From the NCBI GenBank assembly GCA_030248215.1, contig JASANG010001219.1:22329-86328 (forward strand): a DNA stretch of 64,000 nt, read 5' to 3'. The translations under genes and the position numbers were made by a program. The DNA is from Enoplolaimus lenunculus (lineage: Eukaryota; Nematoda; Enoplea; Enoplida; Thoracostomopsidae). This document shows, piece by piece, positions 19,514-40,469 of this stretch. Below the pieces are notes generated by a model. It ran no database searches. It was not told the origin of the DNA and saw only the letters and a program-made list of their open reading frames with translations. Numbering within the stretch: the stretch's first letter is position 1; each line of letters starts with the position of its first letter.

Positions 19514-20074
19514 ACTATTAACTGCTAAGATACACACAAGACTGAACGATTTGTTTCTCAAAAAACTGGACAAAACCACATGTAGATTTCCTACAGCAGC
19601 ATCAATCGGCACCAAAACTTCGGTTGCACTCCAATTATTAGGAACCATTTTTCGAACCAAAAATAACAATCTTTAATATAACAAGTTTATATAATATAGA
19701 ACTCACCCTTGCGTTATATTACGAGCACAATCAAGCTAAATACAACGCAATATAGTTTTTTCGCTATCAATGACGTTTTTACCTTAAAGCTAAAACTCCT
19801 TATGACGTCATTTGGTTAAATCCCAATGACCATTTTAAAAAATTGAACAAACCATTTCTCCAGCGTTTTGCAATACCGATTCGTTTTCATTGCCATATCG
19901 TTAATCAACGCTCATGTTTGTATTTTAAAGCCCGAAAAAGTTTACACAAAGAAAAAAGTATACTTCTGACTTGGCAATATAGATCGACCTCACATTCGCT
20001 CGAACAATGAAACGGTTACAACTGGCGCACATTAGTCTTTGTTATTTTTGTTTACGCTTAGCTTATTAATAGGC

Positions 20075-20339
20075 GGCCCCTGTAAAATTCAAGGGCGCAA
20101 CGTATTTTTTCCGGCCTACAATTAGGGTAAGCTAAAGCTTTAGACTAATTTGTTGGATTAGGCTTTAGTCTTCCGTATAAGCTCATTCTTACACTTAGGA
20201 ATAGGTTTATATTAATATTGTTACGGCCCTGTCCTATACATTGTTCGGCCCCATAGGCTTATTTTTATGCTGACACTCAAGCTTTCTTCGTATGAATATG
20301 CTTATAGTACTGTTACGCCCCTCACAGTACCGTGGCCCA
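20075..20339 (+). mobile_element. Family A element followed by a B-like end
   Basis: A family A copy ends at about 20249 (CGGCCCTGTCCTATACATTG). It is followed by GAATATGCTTATAGTACTG, TTACGCCCCTCACAGTACCG and TGGCCC, a second A/B-type right end, so two copies are fused or tandem. It lies just downstream of EXOSC8. Confidence 0.6.
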
Positions 20340-20395
20340 TTATTGTATCCAAATTAACAATTAAAGACAAAATTTTCGCTTAAACCTACAAAATT

Positions 20396-21520
20396 TCACA
20401 TATCAGATTCCTCAACAAGTCTTTTAATTGCTTTAGTCCTTGCAGCAGCAAGCACAATACATTGATTCGTCAGCTCAGAAGACGCAGAAATGCCGCCATG
20501 CTTCGCAAGTGACAATATACTGCCGTCGACAGTACACAACACTTGAACAGTTCCCGTGAACAATCTCGATTCTGCAAGACACGGATCAGCAACTACGACA
20601 ACATCAACTCCATCTTCATTGTTCTCAAATCCAGGAGGAGTTGTACCAATACTCGATTGTCCGTCATAACCATTGATTAACGTTCCGCTGTCACTTACCA
20701 ATTTCAATTCAGCCAACAAAAAACTCGATGCAGCGAAAAACGGTGCTACTTGAATCCTTTTACCATCGTCTCGTTGTTTCTCATAGACTTTAATATCCAA
20801 CTTTGTTTGCCGTCCGATCACACGCGACGTTCGTGTTTCACCAGTAGCAGCGGAAGATATTGGCGAAGCGTTCACAACGTTCGATTGCTTGGCGAATTCG
20901 TCTTCCGGCAACTGGATCGCATCTTGTGGCGCTGTATCCACCATTGATACTGCAACTTGTGGGAGCGTTGTACGTCTCGCTGCAGCATATACTGCCGCAA
21001 CAACTGGATCGACCAAGTTCCCATCATATGCCAAAACCATAATGTCGACATACAACGCCCAAACAAGCTGCCCACGCGCAATCACCAACGAACGTAGCGG
21101 AACCAATGCGTCACGTTTGATCAGGTCATTTAAAACACGCTGTGCTCGATCAATATCACGTCGCAAAGTGCCGTCACATGAAGTTTGACCATCACCAACA
21201 CCACTGGAACCAGCCGAAGCATCGCTATTCACCAAATTATCGAGACAATTAAATTGAATGGATATGAATCCTTCGTCAGGATAATTTGGATGCGGCGACG
21301 CAAGTTCTCCTTTGATTGCAGTGATCAATCGTGTGCCACCACACTGGATTAACGCGGATCCGTGAGCGCTTGAGACAACGTCAGTTTGCAGCGATAATGG
21401 ACGAAATTCGGTTAATTGACGGCCGTCGTGGCGAGTTCGTCGATCAAGAAACGATCGATGAAACGCTTCCGGGTCGAGATCGGCGGCTAGTTTTTCTCCA
21501 TACGATACACTGGTTTGCAT
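20396..21520 (-). CDS. EXOSC8: Exosome complex component EXOSC8 (Rrp43 family), intronless
   Basis: EXOSC8 is a catalytically inactive RNase PH-fold subunit of the six-membered ring of the RNA exosome, which degrades and processes RNA in nucleus and cytoplasm. The 374-codon frame begins at the ATG at 21520 (MQTSVSYGEKLAADLDPEAF) rather than upstream, because the family starts just before this motif. Family features follow: FLDRRTRHDGRQLTEFRPL, AHGSALIQCGGTRLITAIK, the PNYPDEGFISIQFN segment, the second-half landmark RGQLVWALYVDIMVLAYDG and the C-terminal LSLAKHGGISASSEL. The protein is about 100 residues longer than human EXOSC8 (276) because of loops near QTSCDGTLRRDI, near SSAATGETRTSR and near GTTPPGFENNEDG. 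The gene has no intron, unlike the many-exon vertebrate gene. A partial family B end lies just upstream and a family A element just downstream. Confidence 0.9.
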   Translation of the reverse strand: MQTSVSYGEKLAADLDPEAFHRSFLDRRTRHDGRQLTEFRPLSLQTDVVSSAHGSALIQCGGTRLITAIKGELASPHPNYPDEGFISIQFNCLDNLVNSDASAGSSGVGDGQTSCDGTLRRDIDRAQRVLNDLIKRDALVPLRSLVIARGQLVWALYVDIMVLAYDGNLVDPVVAAVYAAARRTTLPQVAVSMVDTAPQDAIQLPEDEFAKQSNVVNASPISSAATGETRTSRVIGRQTKLDIKVYEKQRDDGKRIQVAPFFAASSFLLAELKLVSDSGTLINGYDGQSSIGTTPPGFENNEDGVDVVVVADPCLAESRLFTGTVQVLCTVDGSILSLAKHGGISASSELTNQCIVLAAARTKAIKRLVEESDM

Positions 21521-21587
21521 GTTCACGCTTATTTTAATACTGTTATAAATTAGCAATAAACTTCTGTAAACTCGATAGCAAAACCGG

Positions 21588-21625
21588 CCCATGTTACTAT
21601 AAAGGCTGTCCCAATTTCCCGGGAC
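21588..21625. mobile_element. Partial family B terminus
   Basis: GGCCCATGTTACTATAAAGG matches a family B end; no core or partner follows. It is just upstream of the EXOSC8 start. Confidence 0.4.
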
Positions 21626-21725
21626 ACAAATATACCCGGAGTGCACACATATGCGCTGCTGTTTACATATGCATAGGCAGATATATTTACGTAGGATATA
21701 TATATATATACACATATATATGTAT

Positions 21726-22091
21726 CAGGGTGCAACCGGAATTCCGGTTTCGGCATTTTTCACCTTCCGGTTCCGGTTAATTTTTACCGGATTTAAAAAT
21801 TCAGGTGTTATAATTTGGCCGTTTTCTTAACTTTGCTAATTTTTAAGAATCTCTTTTGAAAGCCACTTGTACTCCGAATATAAGCCAATGACTGTGGATT
21901 TCACTTCAGTCGACGACGAAAATCTAAAATACAACAAATAAAATAAATACCTATGTTCGACTAAGGTTGTTTCACAAATAATAGAGCAAAAAATACGATT
22001 ACAATGAAATTTTTGGTGAAATGCATTTTCCACTTTCCGGTTCCGGTAAAATTTTCAAATTCCGGTAAATTGTAATTCCGGTTGCACCCTG
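21726..22091. mobile_element. Family C element, copy near-identical to 53524-53870
   Basis: The ends CAGGGTGCAACCGGAATTCC and AATTCCGGTTGCACCCTG are inverted. Flanks ATATGTAT and ATATATAT could be an 8-bp target duplication in TA-rich DNA. The interior matches the 53524 copy almost base for base. Confidence 0.8.
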
Positions 22092-23860
22092 ATATATATC
22101 TGTCCCAACTGTCTCATCTGTCATTATAAGGAACAAATGGTGAGATTTTATAAAAAATAAGCGTGGTTGCACCCTGTTATTTAGTACGTAATGCCTGAAC
22201 CTGATGAAAACCTTAATCGCTCGACAACTGAACAAATATGTTTTTATGCATAGTAGGAGCGGCTATTTACTACTTTTAAACTGTAAATTATATGTTTACT
22301 TTGATGCAAACAATATCATTATGAAAGACATTCATAGCGAAATGATACTTATTTTAATCACATAAATGATATCGGAAATTTAAACTTATATACAAAAAAC
22401 GCTGTCTCGGAAGTATTAATTATGCGTAAAAGTACTTAACTTGAATTATTTGCGAATAATTTTTGGCACATGTTGAGGTTGAGATGATGTGGTCAAGGGG
22501 CCTGCTTACTCAGCCAAAATTTTCCAGTCTTCAAGTCTCAAAATTCCCCTGTCTCCGTGTAAGACAGGTCCCCACACATAAACCTATCTCCCACGCGATT
22601 TTGTTGTAGAAATCCATCCAATCATACGTCTCTCTTCCTTATACTCATAAGCAGTCACGATACACAAAAATAACCAATTACCGTTTTTAGATCATTAAAA
22701 CAATAATTGCGACAAACATAACAATTGTGTGTTTAAAATACAAAACAAAAATACGCACATGAAAGCGAAAAGGTTATGTGAATATCGTCATTAAGACGTT
22801 AAATTCTTCCTCATAATACTGCCAATCCCTGTACTCGAATGACATAACCATGCGGAGGAAGACTACGCTCAATTGAACAAAATTAGCATTATGAAACTGT
22901 TTACCGATGTATCCAACAAACTTATTATTTCAGTCAACGTGATGCGTGGATGACCTACTCTGGCTACAAATTGAACTCTGGCTGAAAACTGAATCACACT
23001 ACCGTATGAAGAGGCATTAGTGCTTGTAAGTTGCACAACCACAACAAAATTGTATTTCAGTAGAGTAAAATTCGATGTACGACAGATGAGGCCAGTATAA
23101 AAGCCACTAAGCCTCGAACCCGAAGGGAATAAAGAGCAATCAACTTGTCGAGTTTTCCACCCGACCCAATATAAATTCCGATTTTAAACCACAAACTGAA
23201 CTCTGGAAACAATAACAAAACGGAGGTAAGTTTTAATAGTCACAAAAACTGTACAAACAACCAAATCACAATAAAGAAACAGGCAAAAATGACCACTATC
23301 CAAACTTAAACCAATAATTAAGCATAGCGACTATGTAAAGCGAGCTCTTGTGAGGTATTCAATACATAGTTTGCCAGCAGTAACAACACACCCTTTCTGG
23401 TACCACCAGCAAAAACTTATAATCATGTGAAACTAGTAGCCGTTACAGTCGAAACTTTAATTTAGTCTTATATTATCACTAATCGCTATACGCAAGGTGT
23501 CAAACAGAACTGGATTATATCGCAATCAGAACAGCAAATTTACACCGCAGTTCACAGCGGAATCGGAACTATAAATTTTCCGACTGTAATACGAATTGTA
23601 ATTTAGTAAAACCAGTGGATATATTTTAGATTTCGCGTTAAGAAACAATAAGAAACAAAAATAACGATCACATTACTGGTTGTGATTAGTTCTTGATATA
23701 AATGTTGGAAAACTTGTTCGAAGTATACAAAACAGCTGTACAATAACTAAGCGCAAAGTTTTAAAACTCCAGTTTCGATCTGGTTTGCAAACTGACTAAC
23801 CGGTAACCTACCCACGTTTCTATTTAAACAAATGCAGCCGTAGAATTTTTACATATTTTC
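22092..23860. other. Unassigned DNA between EXOSC8 and MNK
   Basis: AT-rich sequence, presumably including the MNK 3' UTR and the EXOSC8 upstream region. I found no further repeats with clear ends. Confidence 0.4.
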
Positions 23861-32059
<8,199 letters not shown>

Positions 32060-32596
32060 GCCGCGCGGCAAGGGTTGGGGTGAAAATCCACCGGGTGACT
32101 TTCGTCGTAGACCATCAAAAGATGGTGATTATCGTGATAGAATCCTTCTTAGTCAGTAATCTGTTACAGTAGCAGCTGAAAATTGATAAACTAATATAAC
32201 TTAATTTGCATTTCTTCTGGTTAGAAACTTATTCTAACATTTTATTCGAATTAGTAACATACTGTGATACTGTCATATGAAACTTTCAATAACAGGTCAA
32301 ACGCTGCGCTGTTTGTCAAAGATCGGTTTCAGGAACAATATTGACTCCTAATAAATTGTATATGAAGCGAGATTAAAGGGTGAGCCACGAACCGAGTTGT
32401 AGGGCACGTCAGTCTAGGTAGGAATGGCCGAGAACGTCAGGAAAAACAGGCATTGGTTGGTTTCAAACAAACTTTCAAGCCTATGAATCATAAGTTGGTT
32501 AGGCTAAAGTACGAAGGTTCTTAGTCGTGTCTGAGTGCTTGCAGCTTAACACGCCGCCTCCCAACATAAAATCGATGACTGATGAATAGAAAAAAC

Positions 32597-33182
32597 TAGG
32601 GATGTGCCGATAACAAAATTTTTGCCGATGCGGATCTTTATTTTGAAAATTTGCCGATGCCGAACCGATGCCGATTCCAACTGTAGTAAACCATGCTTAA
32701 TAAACAGATAGGATACAACATTACATCAGTATATGAAGGCTTAAACCCTAACCGACATACACGATTAAAATTTTATGGGAACGGTTCATTTCAATTAATC
32801 TGTTCAAACACAAACGCAAAAGAGGTAACAGTTTTCCTGAGCACGCACACTGATATGTGCCCAGAAATGAAAGTGAACTCGATGTTATTAAGCTGTTAAA
32901 CAAGCACGATTTTTACCAAATTTTGTATCTAAATTACCATTACATTATGCTTTTGCGCACACATATACTTTTCGTGCGTACGTACCTCGCTCAGCAGATG
33001 CCTTAAAACGGTTCATTTCAATTATTTTTTTCAAACACAAACGCAAGCGAGATCGCACAGAAACGAAATTGATAGCATTTCAACAGACTATTATGTGCTA
33101 AAAGTATCGGCAAAGAATCGTCAATATCTTGCAGTGTCGATGCCGATACTCATGAAAAATGCCGATTAATCGGCATATCCTA
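32597..33182. mobile_element. Family D element, longer copy
   Basis: The ends TAGGGATGTGCCGATAAC and GATTAATCGGCATATCCTA are inverted. The interior shares ACCATGCTTAATAAACAGAT and GGTTCATTTCAATTA with the copies at 45011 and 57491. Confidence 0.75.
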
Positions 33183-33239
33183 GTGCATACTGTGTAATGT
33201 TAAGTCACACGTGCACATATAGTACTAAAGAAAGATATG

Positions 33240-33318
33240 ATGCCGGCCTCCTGGAGTATGGTAGCGCGCTTGATTCACGACCATGAGGTTTGAGGTTCAA
33301 CTTCCGGCATGGCAATAG
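33240..33318 (+). repeat. tRNA-like sequence, probably a SINE head or tRNA pseudogene
   Basis: TGCCGG...CCGGCA ends pair as an acceptor stem. Box A-like GGAGTATGGTAGCGCGC and box B-like GAGGTTCAACTTCC are present. The arms are imperfect, so a functional tRNA is unlikely. Confidence 0.5.
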
Positions 33319-33500
33319 TTTCGGAGAAATTAAGGAAAAATCCAAGTATATTCGCAGCATTTCGAGGAAAGGGGTGCAAGGTTGCGCGTGTTATTTGAGT
33401 TAGTTATTCTATGCGTTGTTTTCCAGTGTGCTACGCTATGTGCTGCGTAGCTACTATGCAATGTGTATTGCGCGCTGACTACTTTTGTTATGTATTCGGT

Positions 33501-34354
33501 AATTGAGCGAAGCTCGGAGTTTCGCGAAGCGTTTTATGTTTTGTACTTGGGGGTCGAAAGGTGGATGTCCGTCCGTCCGTCCGTCTGTCCGTCCGAAAAG
33601 AATCTCAGGAACGGCTGAACCGATTTTGATAAATTTTTTTGTTTGAAAGCCAATTATCCTGGAGTGTTAACCTCGCCTTGGGGTTTTAAAATTTTGGGCC
33701 GTTTATTAGCTACAGGCTAATTTGCATAATTGCGAGAAATCTGCGTACACTGTTTACAAACCTCTGAAACCGATAATGAGCAGTTAGCTAATGGATAATT
33801 TGCATATTAGCATAGTTTATAAGCCTAAATTAGGACTTTTTACAATATTTCACTAATTATTAAGGTTAAAAGCAATATAATTTCAACACTAAAGGATTTT
33901 TAGGTGCATGGAATTTGAATAAATAGTTTACAAACATCCAAAACCGATAATTGAATAGTTAGCTAATAACTAATTTGCATATTAGCTTAATTGACAAGAC
34001 AAAATTAGGACTTTTTAAATTATTTCAATAATTTTTAGGGTTCACTGAAGGTTTTTTGGTGTGAGGAATCTGAATAAATTGTTTACAAACCTCCAAAACA
34101 GATAATTGAATAGTTAGCTAATAGTTAATCTGCATATTAGCTTAATTGACAAGACAAAATTAGGACTTTTTCAATTATTCCAAAAATTATAGGGTGGCTG
34201 AAGGGTTTTTGGGTGTGAGGAATCTGAGGAAATTGCTTACAAACCTCCAAAACCGGTAAATGAATAGTTAGCTAATAAATAATTTGCATATTACCTTAAT
34301 TGCTTACGTGTGTTCGAGCTTCGCTCAATAAATGTAGTCCCACTACGACTGGTT
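33501..34354 (+). mobile_element. Family F element, copy 2
   Basis: Both ends carry ATTGAGCGAAGCTCG in inverted orientation. Next to the left end are CGCGAAGCGTTTTATGTTTT and a GTCCGTCCGTCC run. The interior has three or four tandem sub-repeats of about 150-160 bases (TTAATTGACAAGACAAAATT type), more than copy 1. Confidence 0.8.
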
Positions 34355-34914
34355 CCATTGTGCAATACCCGACAAGGGGGTCGTCCCGAGCGTGCAGTTC
34401 TGGCACTGACAAATCATCGTAGAATTCAGCAAGTGCTAAGTTCCACGCAACCCAGCACCTGCTTTAAAAGCAGCGTACAAAATCCTATTTAAGTTTACAG
34501 AGACTTTCCAAAAGAATGCAATTATAACATTTATATCATTACTTGTTCCGTTCCCTGTTTCATCAGTAAGAATTGGAAGTTGCCGCGTTGTGTCACTAGC
34601 TAAGTAAGGACACAATACGGATTAGAAAGCGCGAAGCCTCTAACACAAGTAGTTAATTCCAAAGCATATTTCGACGTGCTAAATACTAATCGGCACAACT
34701 GTTAAAACATCTGCTGGAAACTGGGTTAACCTCTATTGACTGAGGAAAAACTGATGTAAGAATATTCATCGAAAACGTCAGAAAAAGAAATTATATCGGT
34801 AAAAATGCTGAGAACATATTTCCTTGTATACCGGTAATCAGCCGGAGAGCACATAGTTGAAGCTAGTAGCCGTTGTTGCACCCTGGTGCATCTTTTCCAA
34901 TGTTATGTCGGAGC

Positions 34915-35435
34915 CAAATTGCGAATTGGGCTTTTGTGATTTTGGGATATGGTCGAAAGTGGGATATTGCAATTTTGAGATTTCGGGAATAATAAATCGA
35001 TGGTGGGATTTTGATATTTTGGAATTTTGACAATGGTCGAAGGTGAGCTTTTGGGATTTTAGGATTTCGGGATATGGTCGGAGGTTGGATTTTGGGATAT
35101 CGAGAAAATGGTCGAACGTGGGATTTTGAGATTTGGAAATTTCGGGATATGGTCAAAGGTGGGCTTTACGAATATAGGGCTATGGCCGAAGGTAGGATTT
35201 TGGGGATTTAGGATTTTGGGAGACTGGGATTTTAGGATTTTAGGATGTGGCCGAAGGTTTGATTTTGAGTTTTCGGGATATTGTCGAAGGTGGGATTTTG
35301 GCAGTTTCGGGACTTCGGGATATAGTAGATGGTGGGATACTTAGGTTTCGGAATATGGTCGATGGGGGGATTATTTGATTTCGGGATATGGTCGAAGATG
35401 GGATTTTGGGAGTTTGGCATTTTGGGATATGGTCA
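34915..35435. repeat. Degenerate G/T-rich tandem array (GGATATGGTCGAA... type)
   Basis: About a dozen imperfect copies of a ~40-base unit such as GGTGGGATTTTGGGATTTT plus CGGGATATGGTCGAA. Open frames on both strands are by-products of the repeat. Confidence 0.75.
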
Positions 35436-35439
35436 TCAG

Positions 35440-35760
35440 TGGAATGCTGGTAAAAGCTTCAGCCTGAACCTGAGCCTAAACCTAAACCTAAGCCTAAAAC
35501 TGAACCAAAGTCTATTAAAGAAGCATATTCCAAAGGCTCAGCATAAAGCCTAAGCCTATGACATTTACGGTCTAATTTATGCGTAACACAAGCCTGCTCC
35601 AAAAATCAAAACCTAAACATAAGTCCAAGCTTAAAGATAAAGCATATCTGAGCCTAATGATTTAATATATGTTTAAACAAAAGCCTATTCCTAAAACCTA
35701 TGCCTTAAAGCCAGCCGGCCCCTAAGCCTGTTCCATTTGCAGTCAAATCTATGTCTAAAA
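35440..35760. repeat. Decayed CCTAAGCC-type hexamer region
   Basis: Scattered CCTAAACCTAAGCCTAA motifs and AAGCATATTCC blocks resemble the cores of family A/B elements, but no intact terminus is present. Confidence 0.5.
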
Positions 35761-36423
35761 CCAAAGCATGCTGCTAAAAGACCAAGAATTCTCTTTAAAT
35801 CACAAATCCAAAATCACAAAATCCTACCACAAATAAAAGTTATCCATCTATTAGCTGGAACGATGGGATTTTGGGAGGACAGTAATGTATATATGGACTG
35901 CTAAAATTATTAGGAACAAATTTTTTTGTAGAATGATCTATATATTATTAAAAACTATGTCTACTATTTTGCTGGAACGCTGCCCAAAATACGCACATGG
36001 GGCGTTCCAACTTTAATAAATATAGATAACAGGTAGCTGAAAGAATAACCCTTTCCAGTGAACAGCATTAATCACGACAGCTTGTATTACACACAAAATT
36101 TTTCATTTCATTTAGCTAGATTCGATGAAAGAGCAGCAGAATATCAATTTAGCATGAGGAATAGGTGGTACGCGTTTTGTGTAGTGAAATATACTTAGCT
36201 AGGTCGGTTTTATATTTGTGCAATGTTAAAGTTGTGGTCAATGTGAGTTGCGGATGCATCATGGAAGCAAAATAAAACCTCATGCTGATGCTGCACATTG
36301 ATAGAACACTGATGCATATGTAGTGCCTTCATATGCAGCAGCAGTAGAACATGGAACAACCAACGTACATGAGTAATGTTAAGGTTCTAAGGCAGAAAAA
36401 CTTTGAAACTCAGCAGCTGATTG

Positions 36424-36498
36424 TGAGGCGGCGGGGCTAAATGGTAGCGCGCTGAACTGAGAATGTCAGCCATTATGGGTCATGGGTCCGAAACCTCA
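36424..36498 (+). repeat. tRNA-like sequence
   Basis: GGGCTAAATGGTAGCGCGCT resembles box A and GGGTCCGAAACC resembles box B at tRNA-like spacing. No clean cloverleaf. It lies about 200 bases before the ATG at 36685. Confidence 0.4.
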
Positions 36499-36684
36499 TA
36501 AGAACTCTCCTCATTTTCAGGTGCAATAATTCAGAACTAAAAACCATCGGACCCTAGCATGCCAACTTAACACAGTGAAGTCAACGATAAGGATATTCTT
36601 CATTTGAAGAAGCTGTTCTGTTCTGTAAGATGGCAGAGTGCATATGTACGTTCTAGTTTTAACCGGGCCAGCAGTGCCTAAGTT

Positions 36685-39600
36685 ATGGATAATCAGTGTG
36701 ATAATTTGGAAGATAGAGGTAGCATCCCAAGCATTGTGTATGAAGAATGCGATACTCGTTTAATGGAGAGATCAAAGGAAGAAATACTCGCATGGCTTGA
36801 CGATAACCAAGACCACGGAGTTGATTATAATAACAATTGCGACTTGTTTGATGCAGAAGTGTCTGGTTCTGGCTGGAACAACAATCAAGTGAATTCCAGT
36901 GATCATTGTCAAAATTGCATTCAAAATTACAATTCGACTCAACCGTTAAGTAATACTGTTTGCAGTGGGGTTGATATTGTTTACGCTGCTAAAGAACAAC
37001 AAGATATGTATGGTATTGGTTGCAATGAAAGTGCATGTGAAACACGCGTTGCGCCTGGGCTTAGTGTTTCTGGGGCAATATTTACAAACGAAAATAGTGA
37101 TTGGGATTACAATACGGCTGACGATGTTAGACAACCTTATTTTCAATTTGATGGATATCACGCGGCAACAGATCAAACGTTGATTTCATGTGAGCCGAGC
37201 AATACTTTTAACAAACCGTTTAAAACAAACTTTGCAGATGATGCGTTGTATTCGGCAGGTTACGGGAGTGAATGCGATACTTGTAGTTTACCTATCATTA
37301 AAAGTCAGTTCTGTGGTGATGGTGCAGTATTCAGTAACAGTTTCGATCCCAGTTATGGCAGCCGAGACGTTTGTTTTGACAATAATACCTTGGAGATTCG
37401 ACAAGGCTCACTTCGAGCAGCAAGCTGTACGAACGGTTCATCATCATCAGCCAATGATGATAACTGGGTAATGATTGGCTCTGAAACGACAAGTTTAGGT
37501 GCTGAGGGTGAAGGTATTCAAGGGTATTGTAGCGAAACCAGCTGTGGAACCTTATACAGCGCTGACAGCCTCCAGATAGAACCCACTTCTGTATTGGAGA
37601 ACACTAGTCAACCATTGGCTGATGCTGAAATCAGATGTTGCAACCAAACCAATACTGTTGATGCCATAGGAAGTACTTCGAGTGAACGAAATGTCAGTAA
37701 TAACTTTTCTACTACAGCAGGATTTTTGCGCAGAGGAGTTAACGAAATGCAACGCGATGATCTCGTGTCCAAAGCACATTGTCTGAGTGAATCAGATCAG
37801 AAAATAGCTTCTGCTGTGTTTCAAGGATTTGTTCGACCAACAAAAACTAAAAAACGATATTCGGTGATGTCAAGTCAACGTAGGGCATCGGAGTCGGGTC
37901 ACTCTGAAATTGCTTCGAATTTAGCTGGGGTGGTAGTGTTAAGCAGACAGGATTCAACCAGTTCAACAGGGAGTAGTGGATCATTTTGGTCCCGTAAGCG
38001 GACTCAAGGTGGATCCTCTGCTCATTCAACTGCTGGCTTGATTGCTCCGGATATTATTGTGACACCAGCGGTAACAACAGAGTGTGACATTACAATTACA
38101 GACACAACCAGTGTCAATGATCAGTGCTATCGTGAAGCTCAGGGATATTCAATGAAAGTGCCAAAACAAATTAAAAATAAGAAAAAACACCAGAATCAAC
38201 AACAACAACAAAAACAACAACAACAAAAACAACAACAACAACAACAACAACAACAGCAGCAACGGCAACAACCATACCGACAACAAGAACAAACGCATCA
38301 ACAGCAGTTCCCACAAGCTACGCAACAAATACGAATGAAAACAAATCTTGTATCTAACGTGGTCTCGAAGACTCGGCCGTTGTCTAATGTTTCTACTGGT
38401 CAAAACGGAGAAAATCCAGGAGTTTTAGTTAAACATTTGCAGGATATTAATTTCACTCCGGTTTCCCACGCGCAATCATTGCCGTCAGACTTGAATCAAT
38501 TCGACTGTCATACTCCTGATAGCAGTAGTTGTTCTGCAAATAACGAAGTGTTTAACTTTTCGGCTGTTGCTGGTTTTACAACGGGTATTCGAATGCCGAG
38601 TTGTGCTCAAATTACAACCTCTGGTGCAGCCCTAAAACCGCATATGATTGATGTTAGGAGTCGATTGACTCCAAGTAAGTTTGATATTTAATTTTAGATA
38701 CAATAATGAAAACCTGTGTGTTAGATGTGGCGTATATACCAATAAAAAAGTTCAAACCACCTCTGATTTGAAATTAGGAATGTACCGATTAATCGGTATC
38801 GGCATCGGTAATATCGGTACTTTTCGTGATTATTAGCAACGGCATCGACCCTGCAAAAATTATCGATACTTTTTGCACTTAATAATAAGTTGGAATGCTG
38901 TTAATTTCACTTGCTAGCATACAAACTGTTATAATCGTTTATAGTGGTTAGCGTCTTTAAGTTTTCGCATTTACGTATAATGATGTGTATATAATGTATC
39001 GGTATTATTATTGGTATTTGATATCAGCAAACACTTTGGTATCGATACATCACTGTTTCGAATGGAAACATGAATTGTGTAGTCATATGTGGTTTGACTA
39101 CATTGTATGGTGAACTTGATTATATCCAGCGTGTGGCTAATTATTGAGAAATGTTTGAACACCTTTCCTCACCTCACATCTGAGCCCATATTCTGAGTCT
39201 CAATTGCGAATAGAACCTATAACCAGATCAGATTGTGTAAAACAGCGAGAGTTTAAATCAGCTGAGGTGTGTCTAGACCACATTACGTGCTTATTGCACC
39301 CTCCCAGTAATTGTGTGAATTTTGTCTACGCTTTTTTATATGTTTATATTGTTGGATTTTGTTTTGTTAGCTTGTCTTTTAGCTTTCGAAAACTTTTCAC
39401 TGGCGTCACCGTGTCAAAGTAGTTCGATGTCATGTGTCGAAAATTGCTCAACCAAGCAAACACACTATTCGCCTAATGCTCAGTTAACAGCTTCCACACA
39501 AAGCACCACTGCTGCAATGAGTGTTCGTACTACACAACAGACTACGTACGGGATGCCTAGTTCGTCTGTTGTGACCACCGTCGACAAACTCAGTTCTGAT

Positions 39601-40377
39601 TCAACTGGTTATGAAACTGTAAGTATTCAAGTTCCAAACATCCTAAGCGCTCAACATGATTTAGTACCAGTAGCCAGTCCTTGGGTGGCTTCCAAACAAG
39701 ACTCAATGGCTTTCGGTAAGGGCACTGTTACTATTGATATTGCCCGCGATAGCTCACAGACCAAGAAGCGCGATGTTGTCATGTTTCGAAAACCTCTTCC
39801 GCCATCGTTGACAGTTCAAAATGTCCAAACAGTTCCATTTTCCGGTACAACACCTGAGCACCAGACTGTATTTAATGGTCAATCTACTGCGGATACAAAT
39901 AATTTATTGAGTCATGTGTCTGTGTCAGACTTGCATCCGGTTCCTGTGGAACCCGTCGGCCGTGAACATTCAACCCAATGCGATTGTTGTAAAAATTGTC
40001 GCCACCGCATAACAGCTGTATCACAGCGGAACGACCGACCCAGTGCCATTTCTGAATCAGGTATTGCTTCTATTTTAACGACAGATGTGGTAACGTTTCG
40101 CGTGCGTTCTTCACCAACACCGTTGTTACCGATTATTCCAGTTGCCCCACCTCCGCCCCCACCGTTGGTACCTCAACGTCCGCTGCGCTTTGGCAAGGTA
40201 CAACCTGGAAGTACTCCTGGCCTTCCAGATGATGGTAAAGCTTGTTTGCCGGAGATCAGTGAAGACGAAACCGAGGCTGATTACGGTAAGTCTTGGGCGT
40301 TGTATCAAGCGTCGCTTGGCAATTTGTCCCCTGAACTACGGTTCAGTATTATGGCTATGCTTTGGACACTTTCGTAG
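36685..40377 (+). CDS. Uncharacterised ~994-residue Gln/Pro-rich protein, two exons
   Basis: Exon 1 (36685-38674) starts at an ATG (MDNQCDNLEDRGSIPSIVYE) and ends at a strong donor, CCAA|GTAAGT. Exon 2 (39383-40377) begins after CTTGTCTTTTAG and joins in phase. The continuous product is about 994 residues. It is asn/asp/cys-rich in its first third (SKEEILAWLDDNQDH near residue 30). A ser-rich basic patch follows (YSVMSSQRRASESGHSEIAS, TGSSGSFWSRKR), then a Lys/Gln tract encoded by CAA repeats near 38200-38275. Exon 2 carries a CDCCKNCRH motif, a proline run (VAPPPPPPLVPQRP) and an acidic LPEISEDETEADYGKSW followed by a short hydrophobic end. I recognise no enzyme domain or family; it looks intrinsically disordered, such as a scaffold or regulatory protein. 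Unspliced, exon 1 would stop at 38691. The intron contains a family D element. AATAAA lies at 40470. Confidence 0.75.
38196..38275 (+). repeat. CAA-rich (polyGln/Lys) coding microsatellite
   Basis: A run of CAA, AAA and CAG codons inside the 36685 gene encodes a Gln-rich stretch of about 25 residues. It is in frame with the surrounding ORF and is likely to be length-variable. Confidence 0.8.
38775..39053. mobile_element. Family D element in the intron of the 36685 gene
   Basis: It begins TAGGAATGTACCGATTAATC and ends TTTGGTATCGATACATCACT. TCGGCATCGGTAATATCGG is sub-terminal. Confidence 0.65.
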
Positions 40378-40469
40378 CTTTGTCTTGTGTTGTTGAGTGT
40401 TCGGTGTTATTATAGTAGCCGGGGAGAGAATATGTTACCCATCGATATAGAAATATCGATCAAAGCGTG

